From NCBI GenBank assembly GCA_031547595.1, contig JAVBRU010000046.1, positions 1 to 41,642 on the forward strand: DNA of 41,642 nt. Reading direction: 5' to 3'. The notes beneath the pieces were generated by a model. It searched no databases. It worked only from the letters and a program-made list of their open reading frames with translations, and was not told where the DNA came from. This document shows positions 1 to 6,862 of the stretch, piece by piece. Positions within the stretch are counted from its first letter, which is position 1; each line of letters starts with the position of its first letter. Made by a program: the position numbers and the translations under genes. Source of the DNA: JAVBRU01 sp031547595. Lineage in GTDB: Bacteria > Bacillota > Clostridia > Christensenellales > Aristaeellaceae.

Positions 1-918
1 CAGGTGCAGGGTATCGATCTGCGCGCCCGCCGCCACCTGATCGGCATCGTCATGCAGGCGCTTGAGGCCGCTCAAATACTCTCGCGGCACGTTCTCTTTG
101 GGTGCGGACTCTTCCTCCTCGCCGGGCAGGGGCGGCAGCGAATAGGCGCGAAAGCCCTTGGGCAGCTGTGAAAGCTGGCGGCGCACGGCATCGTGCATGC
201 GCTCCGCCAGTGCTTCGCCCTGCCCATCCGCCAGCAGCCATTCCGTGGCAGGGGGGATGATGGCGCTGTCCAGCTTGCTGAGGCTTCGCTGGCTGAGGCA
301 GTCAAACACGCGGATAGAATCCACTTCGTCATCGAAGAACTCAATGCGCAGCGCTGCTGTCTGCGCAGGCGGGAAAACGTCCACAATCGCGCCGCGCAGC
401 GCGCACTGGCCTTTGCCCTCCACCATGTCCACCCGCTCATAGCCCATGCGCACCAGGCTTTGGATGAGGAAGCCTGGCAGCATGCGCCCGCCGGTAGAAA
501 GGGTCAGCATGGCGGCGTCAAAGGCTTCCGGCAGCATATGGCGGTACAACAGGCAATCCGCGGCCACGCACAACACGCGGATCGCACCGCTTCGCACCTG
601 CGTGAGGGTATGGATGCGCTGCCAGGTAGTCTCCCGGCTGGCGGTAGCCCTTGCAAACTGCACATCGGGCGCGGGTAATACAGCCGCGCCGCCCTCCAGC
701 CACTGGGCACAGTCGTCCGCTGCGCGAAGCGCCTGAGAATCGCTGGGTGCCACATACAATACCTGCCTGCCGGTTGCCTTGGAAAGCGCGGCAGCCAAAA
801 AAGCACGCTGCCCCTCGGCCATGTCATACAGGGCCACCACCTGGGGAATGTTCAGCGCGCCGAGTACCTGCTGCCAGCTTGGCAGTCTGTTCAGTTGATC
901 AAAGCATTTATTCCGCAT
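1..918 (-). CDS. mfd: Transcription-repair coupling factor Mfd, N-terminal part (runs off left edge)
   Basis: Mfd is an ATP-dependent DNA translocase that removes RNA polymerase stalled at DNA damage and recruits UvrA. The 306 codons visible are the N-terminal UvrB-like region: it begins MRNKCFDQLNRLPSWQQVL and contains the family's recognisable stretches VALYDMAEGQRAFLAAAL, RQVLYVAPSD and RGAIVDVFPP, followed by an EFFDDEVDSIRVFD segment. The RNA-polymerase-binding and helicase domains would lie beyond base 1. The ATG at 918 overlaps the end of pth by 11 bp, so the two are probably translationally coupled. The purR-pth-mfd order resembles the B. subtilis spoVG-pth-mfd neighbourhood. The frame stays open to the window edge. 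Confidence 0.93.
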   Translation of the reverse strand, partial: MRNKCFDQLNRLPSWQQVLGALNIPQVVALYDMAEGQRAFLAAALSKATGRQVLYVAPSDSQALRAADDCAQWLEGGAAVLPAPDVQFARATASRETTWQRIHTLTQVRSGAIRVLCVAADCLLYRHMLPEAFDAAMLTLSTGGRMLPGFLIQSLVRMGYERVDMVEGKGQCALRGAIVDVFPPAQTAALRIEFFDDEVDSIRVFDCLSQRSLSKLDSAIIPPATEWLLADGQGEALAERMHDAVRRQLSQLPKGFRAYSLPPLPGEEEESAPKENVPREYLSGLKRLHDDADQVAAGAQIDTLHL

Positions 919-1483
919 GTTTCTTATTATATCGGTTCATCGCCAGGTCTATGCCATGCTCTGTCCAGCACAGCGCGGCCTCGGCGGCAGTCACGTATGC
1001 ATCATAGGCCACCTTGCGCGCAGCCTCATCCGGATAATGCGCCAGCACATAGTCGGCCAAGTCCCACTCCGGCGGCGGCGCACCCATACCGATGCGCACC
1101 CTCGCAAAATCTCCGTGCCCCAGGCACTGGATGATGTGCCGCAGGCCATTGTGCGTGCCCGCGCCGCCCTTGCTGCGAAGGCGCACCTGCCCGGCGGGCA
1201 AATCAATATCATCGGCCAGCACCAGGATGTCAGAGGGGGCGAGCTTGTACCAGCTCACCGCGTCGCTCACCGTCAGGCCGCTCAGGTTCATAAATGTCTG
1301 CGGCTTGATCAGCACGATCTTTTGCCCGGCGACCACACCTTCACCCACCAGCGCCCGGCATTTCAACTTTTTCACCGGGATGCCCGTCTTTTGTGCCAGC
1401 AGGTCAATCACGTCAAACCCGGCGTTGTGCCGCGTGTGGGCGTATTTTTCGCCGGGATTGCCCAGGCCAACAATGGCAAGCAT
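908..1483 (-). CDS. pth: Peptidyl-tRNA hydrolase
   Basis: This 191-residue enzyme hydrolyses peptidyl-tRNA released by ribosome drop-off and recycles the tRNA in the cytoplasm. It has the family length and motifs: GLGNPGEKYAHTRHNAGF near the N-terminus, with H19 matching the E. coli catalytic H20, then FMNLSG, then LADDIDLPAG with the conserved Asp, then KGGAGTHNGLRHI. A strong AAGGAG site precedes the ATG. The start lies 14 bp downstream of the purR stop and the end overlaps mfd by 11 bp, so purR-pth-mfd reads as one operon. Confidence 0.97.
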   Translation of the reverse strand: MLAIVGLGNPGEKYAHTRHNAGFDVIDLLAQKTGIPVKKLKCRALVGEGVVAGQKIVLIKPQTFMNLSGLTVSDAVSWYKLAPSDILVLADDIDLPAGQVRLRSKGGAGTHNGLRHIIQCLGHGDFARVRIGMGAPPPEWDLADYVLAHYPDEAARKVAYDAYVTAAEAALCWTEHGIDLAMNRYNKKHAE

Positions 1484-1497
1484 GTGTATTCTCCTTA

Positions 1498-2310
1498 TTA
1501 TTTAATCCACGGCGCGGGCTTCACACACACAGGCTCTCCGTCCCGCACGTCCGATAACAGCATCAGCGTTTTTTCCCCCTCGATCAGGCGCTTTTTAGGG
1601 TGCTCCAGTGCCAGCACAAAGCAGATGCCCGCCACCTCTACCGAAAATTCCTTCATCAGCGACACCATGCCGTGTGCCGTGCCGCCCCCGCGCATGAAAT
1701 CGTCCACGATCAGCGCGCGCTGACCTTCGCGTACCGCGCGGCGGGAAAGCGCCATCGTTTCGATGCCGCCGCTGCCTGCCACATAGCTGATGTTGACCGC
1801 GCTGCCCTCATATACCTTGGTGGCGCGCCGCGCGATGATCAGCGGCACATGCAGTGCCGCCGCCGTCATCAGCGCCACCGGGATGCCCTTGGTCTCCATG
1901 GTGAGCACAAAATCGGCGTGCGCGTCATAATACTCGCCGGCGATGATGTTGCCCATGCCCGTCACCAGGTCAGGACGGGAGAGAATATCCGAAAAATAGA
2001 GGAACCCGCCGGGCAATACGCGGCTTGGCGACATCAATTCGGCGCACACAGACTGGATGAAGGGAAGCTTAGAGCCGCCGATCCCCCGGGGGCGGTAGCG
2101 CACGCCGCCGGCTGCGCCGGTCACCGTCTCCAGTTCGCCCAGCTGAAACTGCCCCATCGTTTCCTGCAACAGCGCCACGTCCTCGCTGACGGTGGATTTG
2201 GCGGTGGAAAACAAATCGCAAAAATGGGATAGCGTAAAAATCTGATTGGGCGCAGACGTCAAAACCTGCGTCATCACCGCCAACCGTTCATTGCGCTTTA
2301 CCTTTTCCAT
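1498..2310 (-). CDS. purR: Pur operon repressor PurR (winged helix plus PRTase-like domain)
   Basis: This is the Bacillota-type PurR, not the LacI-type protein of E. coli. The N-terminal ~75 residues form a winged-helix DNA-binding domain (ERLAVMTQVLTSAPN, then AKSTVSEDVALLQ). The rest is a phosphoribosyltransferase-fold effector domain with the PRPP loop ALIVDDFMRGGGTAHG. In this family PRPP binding relieves repression of purine genes. Length (270 aa) is normal. A GGGGGAG site lies 8 bp before the ATG. Its promoter region carries an exact PurBox and a degenerate inverted partner (2364-2408), so autoregulation is likely. The same operator recurs upstream of guaB at 33426-33438. It is followed at once by pth. 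Confidence 0.96.
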   Translation of the reverse strand: MEKVKRNERLAVMTQVLTSAPNQIFTLSHFCDLFSTAKSTVSEDVALLQETMGQFQLGELETVTGAAGGVRYRPRGIGGSKLPFIQSVCAELMSPSRVLPGGFLYFSDILSRPDLVTGMGNIIAGEYYDAHADFVLTMETKGIPVALMTAAALHVPLIIARRATKVYEGSAVNISYVAGSGGIETMALSRRAVREGQRALIVDDFMRGGGTAHGMVSLMKEFSVEVAGICFVLALEHPKKRLIEGEKTLMLLSDVRDGEPVCVKPAPWIK

Positions 2311-2351
2311 AACCCATGCTCCCCCTTCGTAAACAAAACACCCAAGGAAGT

Positions 2352-2408
2352 ATTATACACTATTTCTCCGAATATTGCTAGTGGTTTTTCAAAAAAATGT
2401 TCGGATTT
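2352..2408 (-). promoter_or_regulatory. purR promoter with two inverted PurBoxes
   Basis: On the minus strand a perfect TATAAT -10 (plus-strand ATTATA at 2352-2357) precedes purR by about 42 bp. The sequence at 2396-2408, read on the minus strand, is AAATCCGAACATT, which fits the published B. subtilis PurBox consensus AWWWCCGAACWWT at all 13 positions. A second, inverted, weaker box (TTCTCCGAATATT, 2364-2376) lies between the -35 and -10 regions. The gap between boxes is 19 bp, slightly more than the 16-17 bp usual in Bacillus. The arrangement fits autorepression by PurR. Confidence 0.75.
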
Positions 2409-2483
2409 TTGTGTAAATAATGTGGCTTTTATCAGTGAATTTGACATTTGAAACGCTTATATGCATCTTTTAGTGGTTCACTC

Positions 2484-2512
2484 TTGACAAAAACGGTATG
2501 CTTTGTCATACT
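2484..2512 (+). promoter_or_regulatory. Promoter of the AbrB-ABC operon with an internal palindrome
   Basis: A perfect -35 TTGACA (2484-2489) is separated by 17 bp from CATACT (2507-2512). The spacer and -10 contain the perfect inverted repeat GTATG-N6-CATAC (2496-2511). An operator in that position would block RNA polymerase, and autoregulation by the first gene is the simple guess. Confidence 0.6.
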
Positions 2513-2551
2513 TGTTATACAAATCATACTTTTAAGAAAGAGGGATTGATT

Positions 2552-2785
2552 ATGAAACCGCCCAAGGGGAAGTACGCATGGACAGCCAAGGTGGGCGAGA
2601 AGGGGCAGATTGTGATCCCCAAGGAGGCGCGGGAGGTATTTGACATCGCGCCGGGGGATACGCTGCTGATACTCGGTGATATCAAACGGGGGCTGGCCAT
2701 CGTGAAGGGCAATGCGTTTAACGCACTGATCGCGCAGGTGATGGGCGCAGAGGAGGAGGAACAGGATGCTGGCGATACAGACTGA
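2552..2785 (+). CDS. AbrB/SpoVT-type transcriptional regulator, 77 aa
   Basis: A small swapped-hairpin DNA-binding protein. The signature stretch KVGEKGQIVIPKEAREVF then IAPGDTLLILGD is the classic AbrB-fold core (GQI.IPKE.R), in the first ~45 residues. A short acidic C-terminal tail (AEEEEQDAG) follows. The ATG at 2552 was chosen because AAAGAGGG ends 7 bp before it. An upstream in-frame ATG at 2498 has no ribosome site and lies inside the core promoter. Its last 20 bases overlap the start of the ABC ATPase, so it probably controls that transporter and itself. Members of this layout are common in Clostridia, and the signal is unknown. Confidence 0.9.
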   Translation: MKPPKGKYAWTAKVGEKGQIVIPKEAREVFDIAPGDTLLILGDIKRGLAIVKGNAFNALIAQVMGAEEEEQDAGDTD

Positions 2786-3497
2786 GGGCTTGACCAAGGC
2801 ATACGCTGCCACTTTGGCGGTGAAGGATTTGAATTTGTCCGTGCAGCAGGGCGAGTTGTTTGCGCTGCTGGGCGTCAATGGCGCGGGCAAAACCACCACC
2901 ATCAAAATGCTGTGCGGCGTATTGCAGCCCACCTCCGGCGATGCACTGATCCTGGGCGACAGCATCGCGCGGCACCCGCAGAAGGTGAAGGAGCGCATCA
3001 ATGTGTCGCCCCAGGAAACCGCTGTGGGGCGCAGCCTGACCGTACAGGAGAACCTGGAGATGATCGCGGGCATTTACGGCAGCGCGCGCGCCGCGGCGCG
3101 GCAAAAAGCCGCAGAAATGATGGCGGCCTTTGGCCTGACGGGCGTGGCCAATGCCCGCGCCAAAGTGCTGTCCGGCGGCATGCAGCGGCGGCTCAGCATC
3201 GCGATGGCGCTGATCACGCAGCCGGAAATTTTATTTTTAGACGAACCGACCCTGGGGCTGGACGTGCTGGCAAGGCGCGAACTGTGGACGGCCATTGAAA
3301 AGCTGAAGGGGCATGTGACTGTAGTTTTGACTACGCATTATATGGAAGAAGCGCAAGCGCTGGCCGACCGCATCGGCATCATGGCAGGCGGAGCGCTTAA
3401 GGCTGTGGGCACTGCCGGCGAGCTGATGACGCAAACGGGCACCACCACTTTGGAGAACGCCTTTGTGGCGCTGGCGGCAGGGGAGGGGGCGGCATGA
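2766..3497 (+). CDS. ABC transporter ATP-binding protein (ABC-2 type exporter)
   Basis: A 243-residue ATPase subunit of a drug/lipid/peptide-type ABC-2 exporter. In order: Walker A LGVNGAGKTTTIKML (~36-50), Q-loop region NVSPQETAVG, signature LSGGMQRRLSIA, Walker B EILFLDEPTLGLD, and H-loop VLTTHYMEEA. All catalytic motifs are intact. GGAGGAACAGG lies just before the ATG, inside the tail of the AbrB gene. The stop overlaps the permease start as ATGA, so the three genes are tightly coupled. Substrate cannot be told from sequence. Confidence 0.95.
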   Translation: MLAIQTEGLTKAYAATLAVKDLNLSVQQGELFALLGVNGAGKTTTIKMLCGVLQPTSGDALILGDSIARHPQKVKERINVSPQETAVGRSLTVQENLEMIAGIYGSARAAARQKAAEMMAAFGLTGVANARAKVLSGGMQRRLSIAMALITQPEILFLDEPTLGLDVLARRELWTAIEKLKGHVTVVLTTHYMEEAQALADRIGIMAGGALKAVGTAGELMTQTGTTTLENAFVALAAGEGAA

Positions 3498-4237
3498 AAA
3501 CATCCGTTAAAGCCTACGCGCTTCGAAATCTTCGGGAGTTGCTTCGCGATCCGCTCAACTTTGCCTTTGCGCTCGGTTTTCCGCTGGTTGTGCTGCTGCT
3601 GCTCAACATGATCAGTGCCAACGTGCCCGAAGCGATTTTCCCTTTGGAAACGCTCGCCCCGGGCATCGCGGTGTTTGGCCTGTCGTTTATTTCGCTGTTT
3701 TGCGGCATGCTGATTGCCAAGGACAGGAGCACATCGCTGCTGATGCGGCTGTTTTCTTCGCCCATGACGGCGGGGGATTTCCTCGCCGCGTATGTGCTGC
3801 CGCTTTTCCCCATTGCGTTTGTGCAGTGTGTAATCTGCGTGGCGGCCAGCGTGTGCCTGGGGCTGCCCCTCACCGCGCGGGTGTTGCTGCTGCCCATTGT
3901 GCTGCTGCCGGCGATGCTGCTGTATGTGGCGCTGGGATTATTGGCCGGTGTGCTGGTCACCGATAAGCAAGTGGGCAGCGTGTGCGGCGCGCTGCTCACC
4001 AACCTGACGGCGTGGCTCTCCGGCGCGTGGTTTGAAATCAGTTTGGTGGGCGGTGCGTTTGAGAAAATTGCCTATTGCCTGCCCTTTGCCCATGCAGTAG
4101 ACGCGGGCAAGGCGGTGCTGGCGGGGAGTACCGCCGCGCTGTGGCCACATATTGTCTGGGTGACGGCCTACGCCATCCTTGCCTTTACCGCCGCAGTGTG
4201 GGTGTTCCACAAAAAAATGAAAAACGCGAGCATGTGA
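3494..4237 (+). CDS. ABC-2 type transporter permease
   Basis: A 247-residue integral membrane partner of the preceding ATPase. It shows the ABC-2 pattern: a short cytoplasmic N-terminus (VKAYALRNLRELLRDPLNFAF), then about six hydrophobic segments, including FPLVVLLLLNMISANV, AVFGLSFISLFCGMLIA, VLPLFPIAFVQCVICVAASV, LLLPIVLLPAMLLYVALGLLA and a last helix near the C-terminus. KDRSTSLLMRLFSSPM is the usual cytoplasmic loop of this family. Start and stop are fixed by the ATGA overlap with the ATPase. A two-hairpin repeat follows directly and may act as the operon's terminator. Confidence 0.93.
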   Translation: MKTSVKAYALRNLRELLRDPLNFAFALGFPLVVLLLLNMISANVPEAIFPLETLAPGIAVFGLSFISLFCGMLIAKDRSTSLLMRLFSSPMTAGDFLAAYVLPLFPIAFVQCVICVAASVCLGLPLTARVLLLPIVLLPAMLLYVALGLLAGVLVTDKQVGSVCGALLTNLTAWLSGAWFEISLVGGAFEKIAYCLPFAHAVDAGKAVLAGSTAALWPHIVWVTAYAILAFTAAVWVFHKKMKNASM

Positions 4238-4250
4238 CACGGGGGATGAG

Positions 4251-4310
4251 AACGCTGGGGCCGCTCGCCCCCAGACCCCTTGGCAGGGCAATGGTTGCCC
4301 TGCCCCCCTC
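4251..4310 (+). repeat. Two-hairpin GC-rich intergenic repeat, copy 1
   Basis: It begins AACGCTGGGG and folds as CTGGGG...CCCCAG, then a spacer with ACCCC, then GGCAGGGCAA-TGG-TTGCCCTGCC. The same plan recurs at 34982-35057, inverted at 35694-35766, and as the first hairpin only at 39124-39146. All copies are intergenic. This copy lies 13 bp after the ABC permease stop. Confidence 0.7.
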
Positions 4311-4330
4311 TTGTCATTTAATTGAGAGGT

Positions 4331-4359
4331 TTGTGTGGATACTTTCTTTCACTTATAAA
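4331..4359 (+). promoter_or_regulatory. Promoter of the Gfo/Idh/MocA gene with palindrome over the -10
   Basis: TTGTGT (4331-4336), a 17-bp spacer and TATAAA (4354-4359). The -10 sits inside the perfect inverted repeat CACTT-ATA-AAGTG (4350-4362), a candidate operator. A second imperfect stem (AAAG-TG-TCTGT at 4357-4368 with ACAGACTTT at 4384-4392) would lie at the start of a leader of about 145 nt. The remaining leader up to 4511 is AT-rich with nothing else recognisable. Confidence 0.5.
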
Positions 4360-4511
4360 GTGTCTGTGCAGCTGCTGTTTGTAACAGACTTTGAAAAAAT
4401 ATTTTTAAATATGTTCCCATGTGCAGTTTTGTTGCAAATATTCCTCTTAAGGCAGGAATACGCCTTCATGGCACGAATAACTCAATGACTGCAAAAGAGG
4501 GGGAAATTTCG

Positions 4512-5774
4512 ATGTACACATTTATTCTGATTGGTGCGGGCAGCAGGGGAAGGATTTATGCCGATCTGATCCAGCAAAGCGATAACGCACAGGTGATCGC
4601 CGTGGGCGAGCCGAACGCAGCGCGCCGCGCAGATGCCGCAGCCAGCCTCGGCATTGCGGAAAATCGCTGTTTTGAAACGTCCGAGGCGCTGCTTTCTGAA
4701 GGCAAGATCGCCGATGTTTGCATCATCGCGTCCATGGATCGGGATCATTATGCGCAGGCCATGCACGCGCTGGAGCTGGGCTATGATCTTCTTTTGGAAA
4801 AACCCATTTCCCCCGACCCGGCAGAGTGCCTGGCCATCGCGAACCTTGCAGAAAAGCTTGGCCGCAAGGTGATTGTGTGCCATGTGCTGCGCTACACGCC
4901 GTTTTTCCGCACCATCAAAGAGATCGTGGACAGCGGACGGCTGGGGCGCATTGTGGACATTCAGCATAACGAGAACATCGGCAACTTCCACATGGCGCAT
5001 TCCTTTGTGCGCGGCAATTGGCGCAATGCCGCGCTCAGCAGCCCCATTATTCTGCAAAAAACCTGCCATGATATGGACATCCTGGTGTGGTTGACGGGTA
5101 GCCTGTGCCATCAGATATCCTCCTTTGGCAGCCTCACGTATTTCACCGAAGCGAATGCACCCGCAAACAGCGCGGCACGCTGCCTGGACTGCGAGGTGGC
5201 CGAAAACTGCCGCTTTGATGCGCGCAAGTGCTACCTGCCCATTGTGGGCGGCTGGCCGGCCACGGTGCTGTGCGTGGAACAGACGGAAGAAAGCGTACTG
5301 GAGGCCATCCGCACCGGCCCGTATGGACGCTGCGTGTACACATGCGATAACGATGTGTGCGACCATCAGGTGGCCATCATGACCTTTGACCATGGCGTGA
5401 CCGCCACCTTCAATGTCAGCGCCTTCACCGGGCGCATTGGCCGCACCCTCAAAATCATGTTTGAGCATGGCGAGCTTCGCGCCAGCGATGCCGACAACGT
5501 GATCGAGATTGCACAGTTCCCTTCCAACTATAAAGAGTGCGTGCGCAAAGAAGTGATCCACCCCGAGCACCTGGGCGGCGGACATGGCGGCGGCGATACC
5601 GGGCTGATCCGCGATTTGCTGGACGCGCTGGCGAACCCTGCGCAGCAGGCGGTATCTGCGATTGCGTACTCAGTAGAGAGCCATCTGATGTCCTGCGCGG
5701 CGGAGCAATCGCGCCTGACAGGGCAAAGCATTGATATGGCGGCGTACCGCGCGGGCTTAAAAACAAGCAAATAA
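4512..5774 (+). CDS. Gfo/Idh/MocA-family NAD(P)-dependent oxidoreductase with four-Cys insert
   Basis: A 420-residue dehydrogenase of the glucose-fructose oxidoreductase / inositol dehydrogenase family. The N-terminal Rossmann fold has FILIGAGSRGRIYA. The conserved EKPIS motif (LLLEKPISPDPAE) and CHVLRYTPFF follow, then the C-terminal substrate domain. The middle holds a Cys cluster, RCLDCEVAENCRFDARKCYL (C-x2-C-x5-C-x6-C), that could bind a metal or be structural. I believe it recurs in a Bacillota subgroup, but this is from memory. ATG 4512 was chosen for the AAAAGAGGGGG 8 bp upstream. The upstream extension has no ribosome site. It is transcribed alone and ends in a strong terminator. The substrate, probably a sugar or cyclitol, is unknown. 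Confidence 0.92.
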   Translation: MYTFILIGAGSRGRIYADLIQQSDNAQVIAVGEPNAARRADAAASLGIAENRCFETSEALLSEGKIADVCIIASMDRDHYAQAMHALELGYDLLLEKPISPDPAECLAIANLAEKLGRKVIVCHVLRYTPFFRTIKEIVDSGRLGRIVDIQHNENIGNFHMAHSFVRGNWRNAALSSPIILQKTCHDMDILVWLTGSLCHQISSFGSLTYFTEANAPANSAARCLDCEVAENCRFDARKCYLPIVGGWPATVLCVEQTEESVLEAIRTGPYGRCVYTCDNDVCDHQVAIMTFDHGVTATFNVSAFTGRIGRTLKIMFEHGELRASDADNVIEIAQFPSNYKECVRKEVIHPEHLGGGHGGGDTGLIRDLLDALANPAQQAVSAIAYSVESHLMSCAAEQSRLTGQSIDMAAYRAGLKTSK

Positions 5775-5781
5775 TCAAATG

Positions 5782-5814
5782 ACGCTGGAGGTTGGCTGCC
5801 TCCAGCGTTTTTTT
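5782..5814 (+). terminator. Rho-independent terminator of the oxidoreductase gene
   Basis: Perfect 9-bp stem CGCTGGAGG / CCTCCAGCG around a TTGGCTG loop, followed by seven T residues, 8 bp after the stop codon. Confidence 0.93.
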
Positions 5815-5830
5815 GAGCAAATTACGAAAA

Positions 5831-6118
5831 CATAGTGCACAGATTTACGAGATATTTTGTCGTCTCGCTAGGGCATGTTTCAAAACTCTCAACATGCATC
5901 TTCGGGGTGTAAAAGCACCATTTCTGCGTTGTCAAACCTTGAAATAGCGATGCTATTCCGGCGGTTTGCCGCCTTGAACTGACGCTTTATCCCCTCGAAG
6001 CTGCACGTCCCTGACTTTTGAAACACACCCTAAATCGAGGAAGTGCAGCGTAGTAGAGCTACGCTAAACGGATCAGATGATGCGAGGCGGTAAAAGATAC
6101 GCAAAGATGTGTGCTATG
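5831..6118. repeat. Imperfect inverted-repeat element apparently split by a MITE
   Basis: The left arm (5831-5868, beginning CATAGTGCACAGATTTACG) and the reverse complement of the right arm (6082-6118, CATAGCACACATCTTTGCG) match at roughly 70 percent by eye and end in the same CTCGC. Between them lie MITE copy 1 with its TA duplication and, to its right, a perfect small hairpin AGCGTAG-N5-CTACGCT at about 6047-6065. Removing the MITE leaves an element of about 128 bp. No protein is encoded between 5775 and 6136. Confidence 0.5.
5871..6030 (+). mobile_element. MITE-like element, copy 1 (160 bp, TA target duplication)
   Basis: Terminal inverted repeats of about 15 bp (GGGCATGTTTCAAAA at the left, TTTTGAAACACACCC at the right), flanked by TA at 5869-5870 and 6031-6032. 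The interior is non-coding. It is nearly identical to copy 2 at 6703-6862, and copy 3 at 39308-39462 is the same element inverted and more diverged. TA duplication plus short inverted repeats suggests mobilisation by an IS630/Tc1-mariner type transposase. None is in the window. Confidence 0.85.
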
Positions 6119-6136
6119 TTTGATGAAATTGCGTTA

Positions 6137-6634
6137 TTATGGTGTGTAAATCTCGCCGCAGCCAAGGCGCATGCCAGAATCCCCGGCGGGCTGGGTGCGG
6201 AAATCATCCGGCATCTGGTGGATCACAACGGTGCGGCCAATCACATCCTTGGGCATAAAACGGTCGGTATACACCTGCATATAGGCATGGCCGTTATTGG
6301 GGAACAGCACGGGCAGATCGCCCGCGTGCAGGGGATGGGGCTGGCCTGTGGGGTTATAATGCCCGCCCGCGGCGGCAAACGGCGACAGGCTGCAGGCCGC
6401 GCCGCAATCCTCGCCCTCGTGAATGTGGAAGCCAAAGGGCCCCACCTGCGTGGCGTTTTGCTCGGTGGGCAGGGAAATGGGCGGCAGGCCGTTCACCCGC
6501 GCGGTCACCAGCGTGCCGCCCGGCGCGGCATAAAAGCTGATATCCCCGGTCAGTCCGGGTGCCAGATCACTGCCCACCAATTGCGCGGTGGCCACAGGCT
6601 GACGGTTATTCAGTGGGTTATAGGTGTTGTCCAT
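6137..6634 (-). CDS. sodC: Cu/Zn superoxide dismutase family protein
   Basis: A 165-residue SodC-family enzyme that converts superoxide to peroxide and oxygen. Copper ligands are visible in GFHIHEGEDC (two His), GGHYNPTG (the bridging His) and TVVIHQMP. Zinc ligands are in QPHPLHAGDLP (His, His, Asp). The conserved disulfide Cys pair (EDCGAACS and RLGCGEI) and the active-site Arg of MRLGCGEI are also present, so it should be active. The ATG at 6634 follows CGGAGGTTGATT. Longer upstream reading enters the MITE and is rejected. From this start there is no signal peptide, unlike most bacterial SodC, so a cytoplasmic location is inferred. It is a lone gene between two MITEs of the same orientation. 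Confidence 0.92.
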   Translation of the reverse strand: MDNTYNPLNNRQPVATAQLVGSDLAPGLTGDISFYAAPGGTLVTARVNGLPPISLPTEQNATQVGPFGFHIHEGEDCGAACSLSPFAAAGGHYNPTGQPHPLHAGDLPVLFPNNGHAYMQVYTDRFMPKDVIGRTVVIHQMPDDFRTQPAGDSGMRLGCGEIYTP

Positions 6635-6702
6635 AATCAACCTCCGGCCCTGTTTTACAGAGCCACTTACAGGATATGCCGCGCGGCAGCGAAGGTTGAT
6701 TA
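6634..6702 (-). promoter_or_regulatory. Inverted repeat able to hide the sodC ribosome site
   Basis: The 10-bp arm AGGTTGATTA (6634-6643 read on the minus strand) contains the end of the Shine-Dalgarno GGAGG and the A of the ATG. Its exact complement TAATCAACCT (6693-6702 on the minus strand) lies 49 nt upstream in the leader, touching the MITE's TA duplication. If transcribed together the two arms could pair and block translation. No convincing -35/-10 pair was found between them. Confidence 0.4.
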
Positions 6703-6862
6703 GGGCGTGTTTCAAAACTCTAAACATGCATCTTCGGGGTGTAAAAGCACCATTTCTGCGTTGTCAAACCTTGAAATAGCGATGCTATTCCGGCGGTTTT
6801 CCGCCTTGAACTGGCGCTTTATCCCCTCGAAGCTGCACGCCCCTGACTTTTGAAACACACCC
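6703..6862 (+). mobile_element. MITE-like element, copy 2 (160 bp)
   Basis: Ends GGGCGTGTTTCAAAA / TTTTGAAACACACCC, with TA at 6701-6702 and 6863-6864. It has the same orientation as copy 1 and differs from it by only a few bases. Its right end supplies the G of the TAG stop codon of the neighbouring histidine kinase. Confidence 0.87.

Noticed and set aside
2432..3073. 213-residue minus-strand frame across the AbrB promoter
   Set aside because: It runs antisense through the AbrB gene and ATPase and would start inside Walker-A-bearing codons. No motif.
4482..5585. 367-residue open frame on the minus strand
   Set aside because: Antisense to the Gfo/Idh/MocA gene; no family motif.
6635..6727. 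Extra 31 N-terminal residues for SodC that might be a signal peptide
   Set aside because: They are encoded by the leader and the first part of a MITE, are basic and not a proper signal sequence, and the internal ATG has a good GGAGG.
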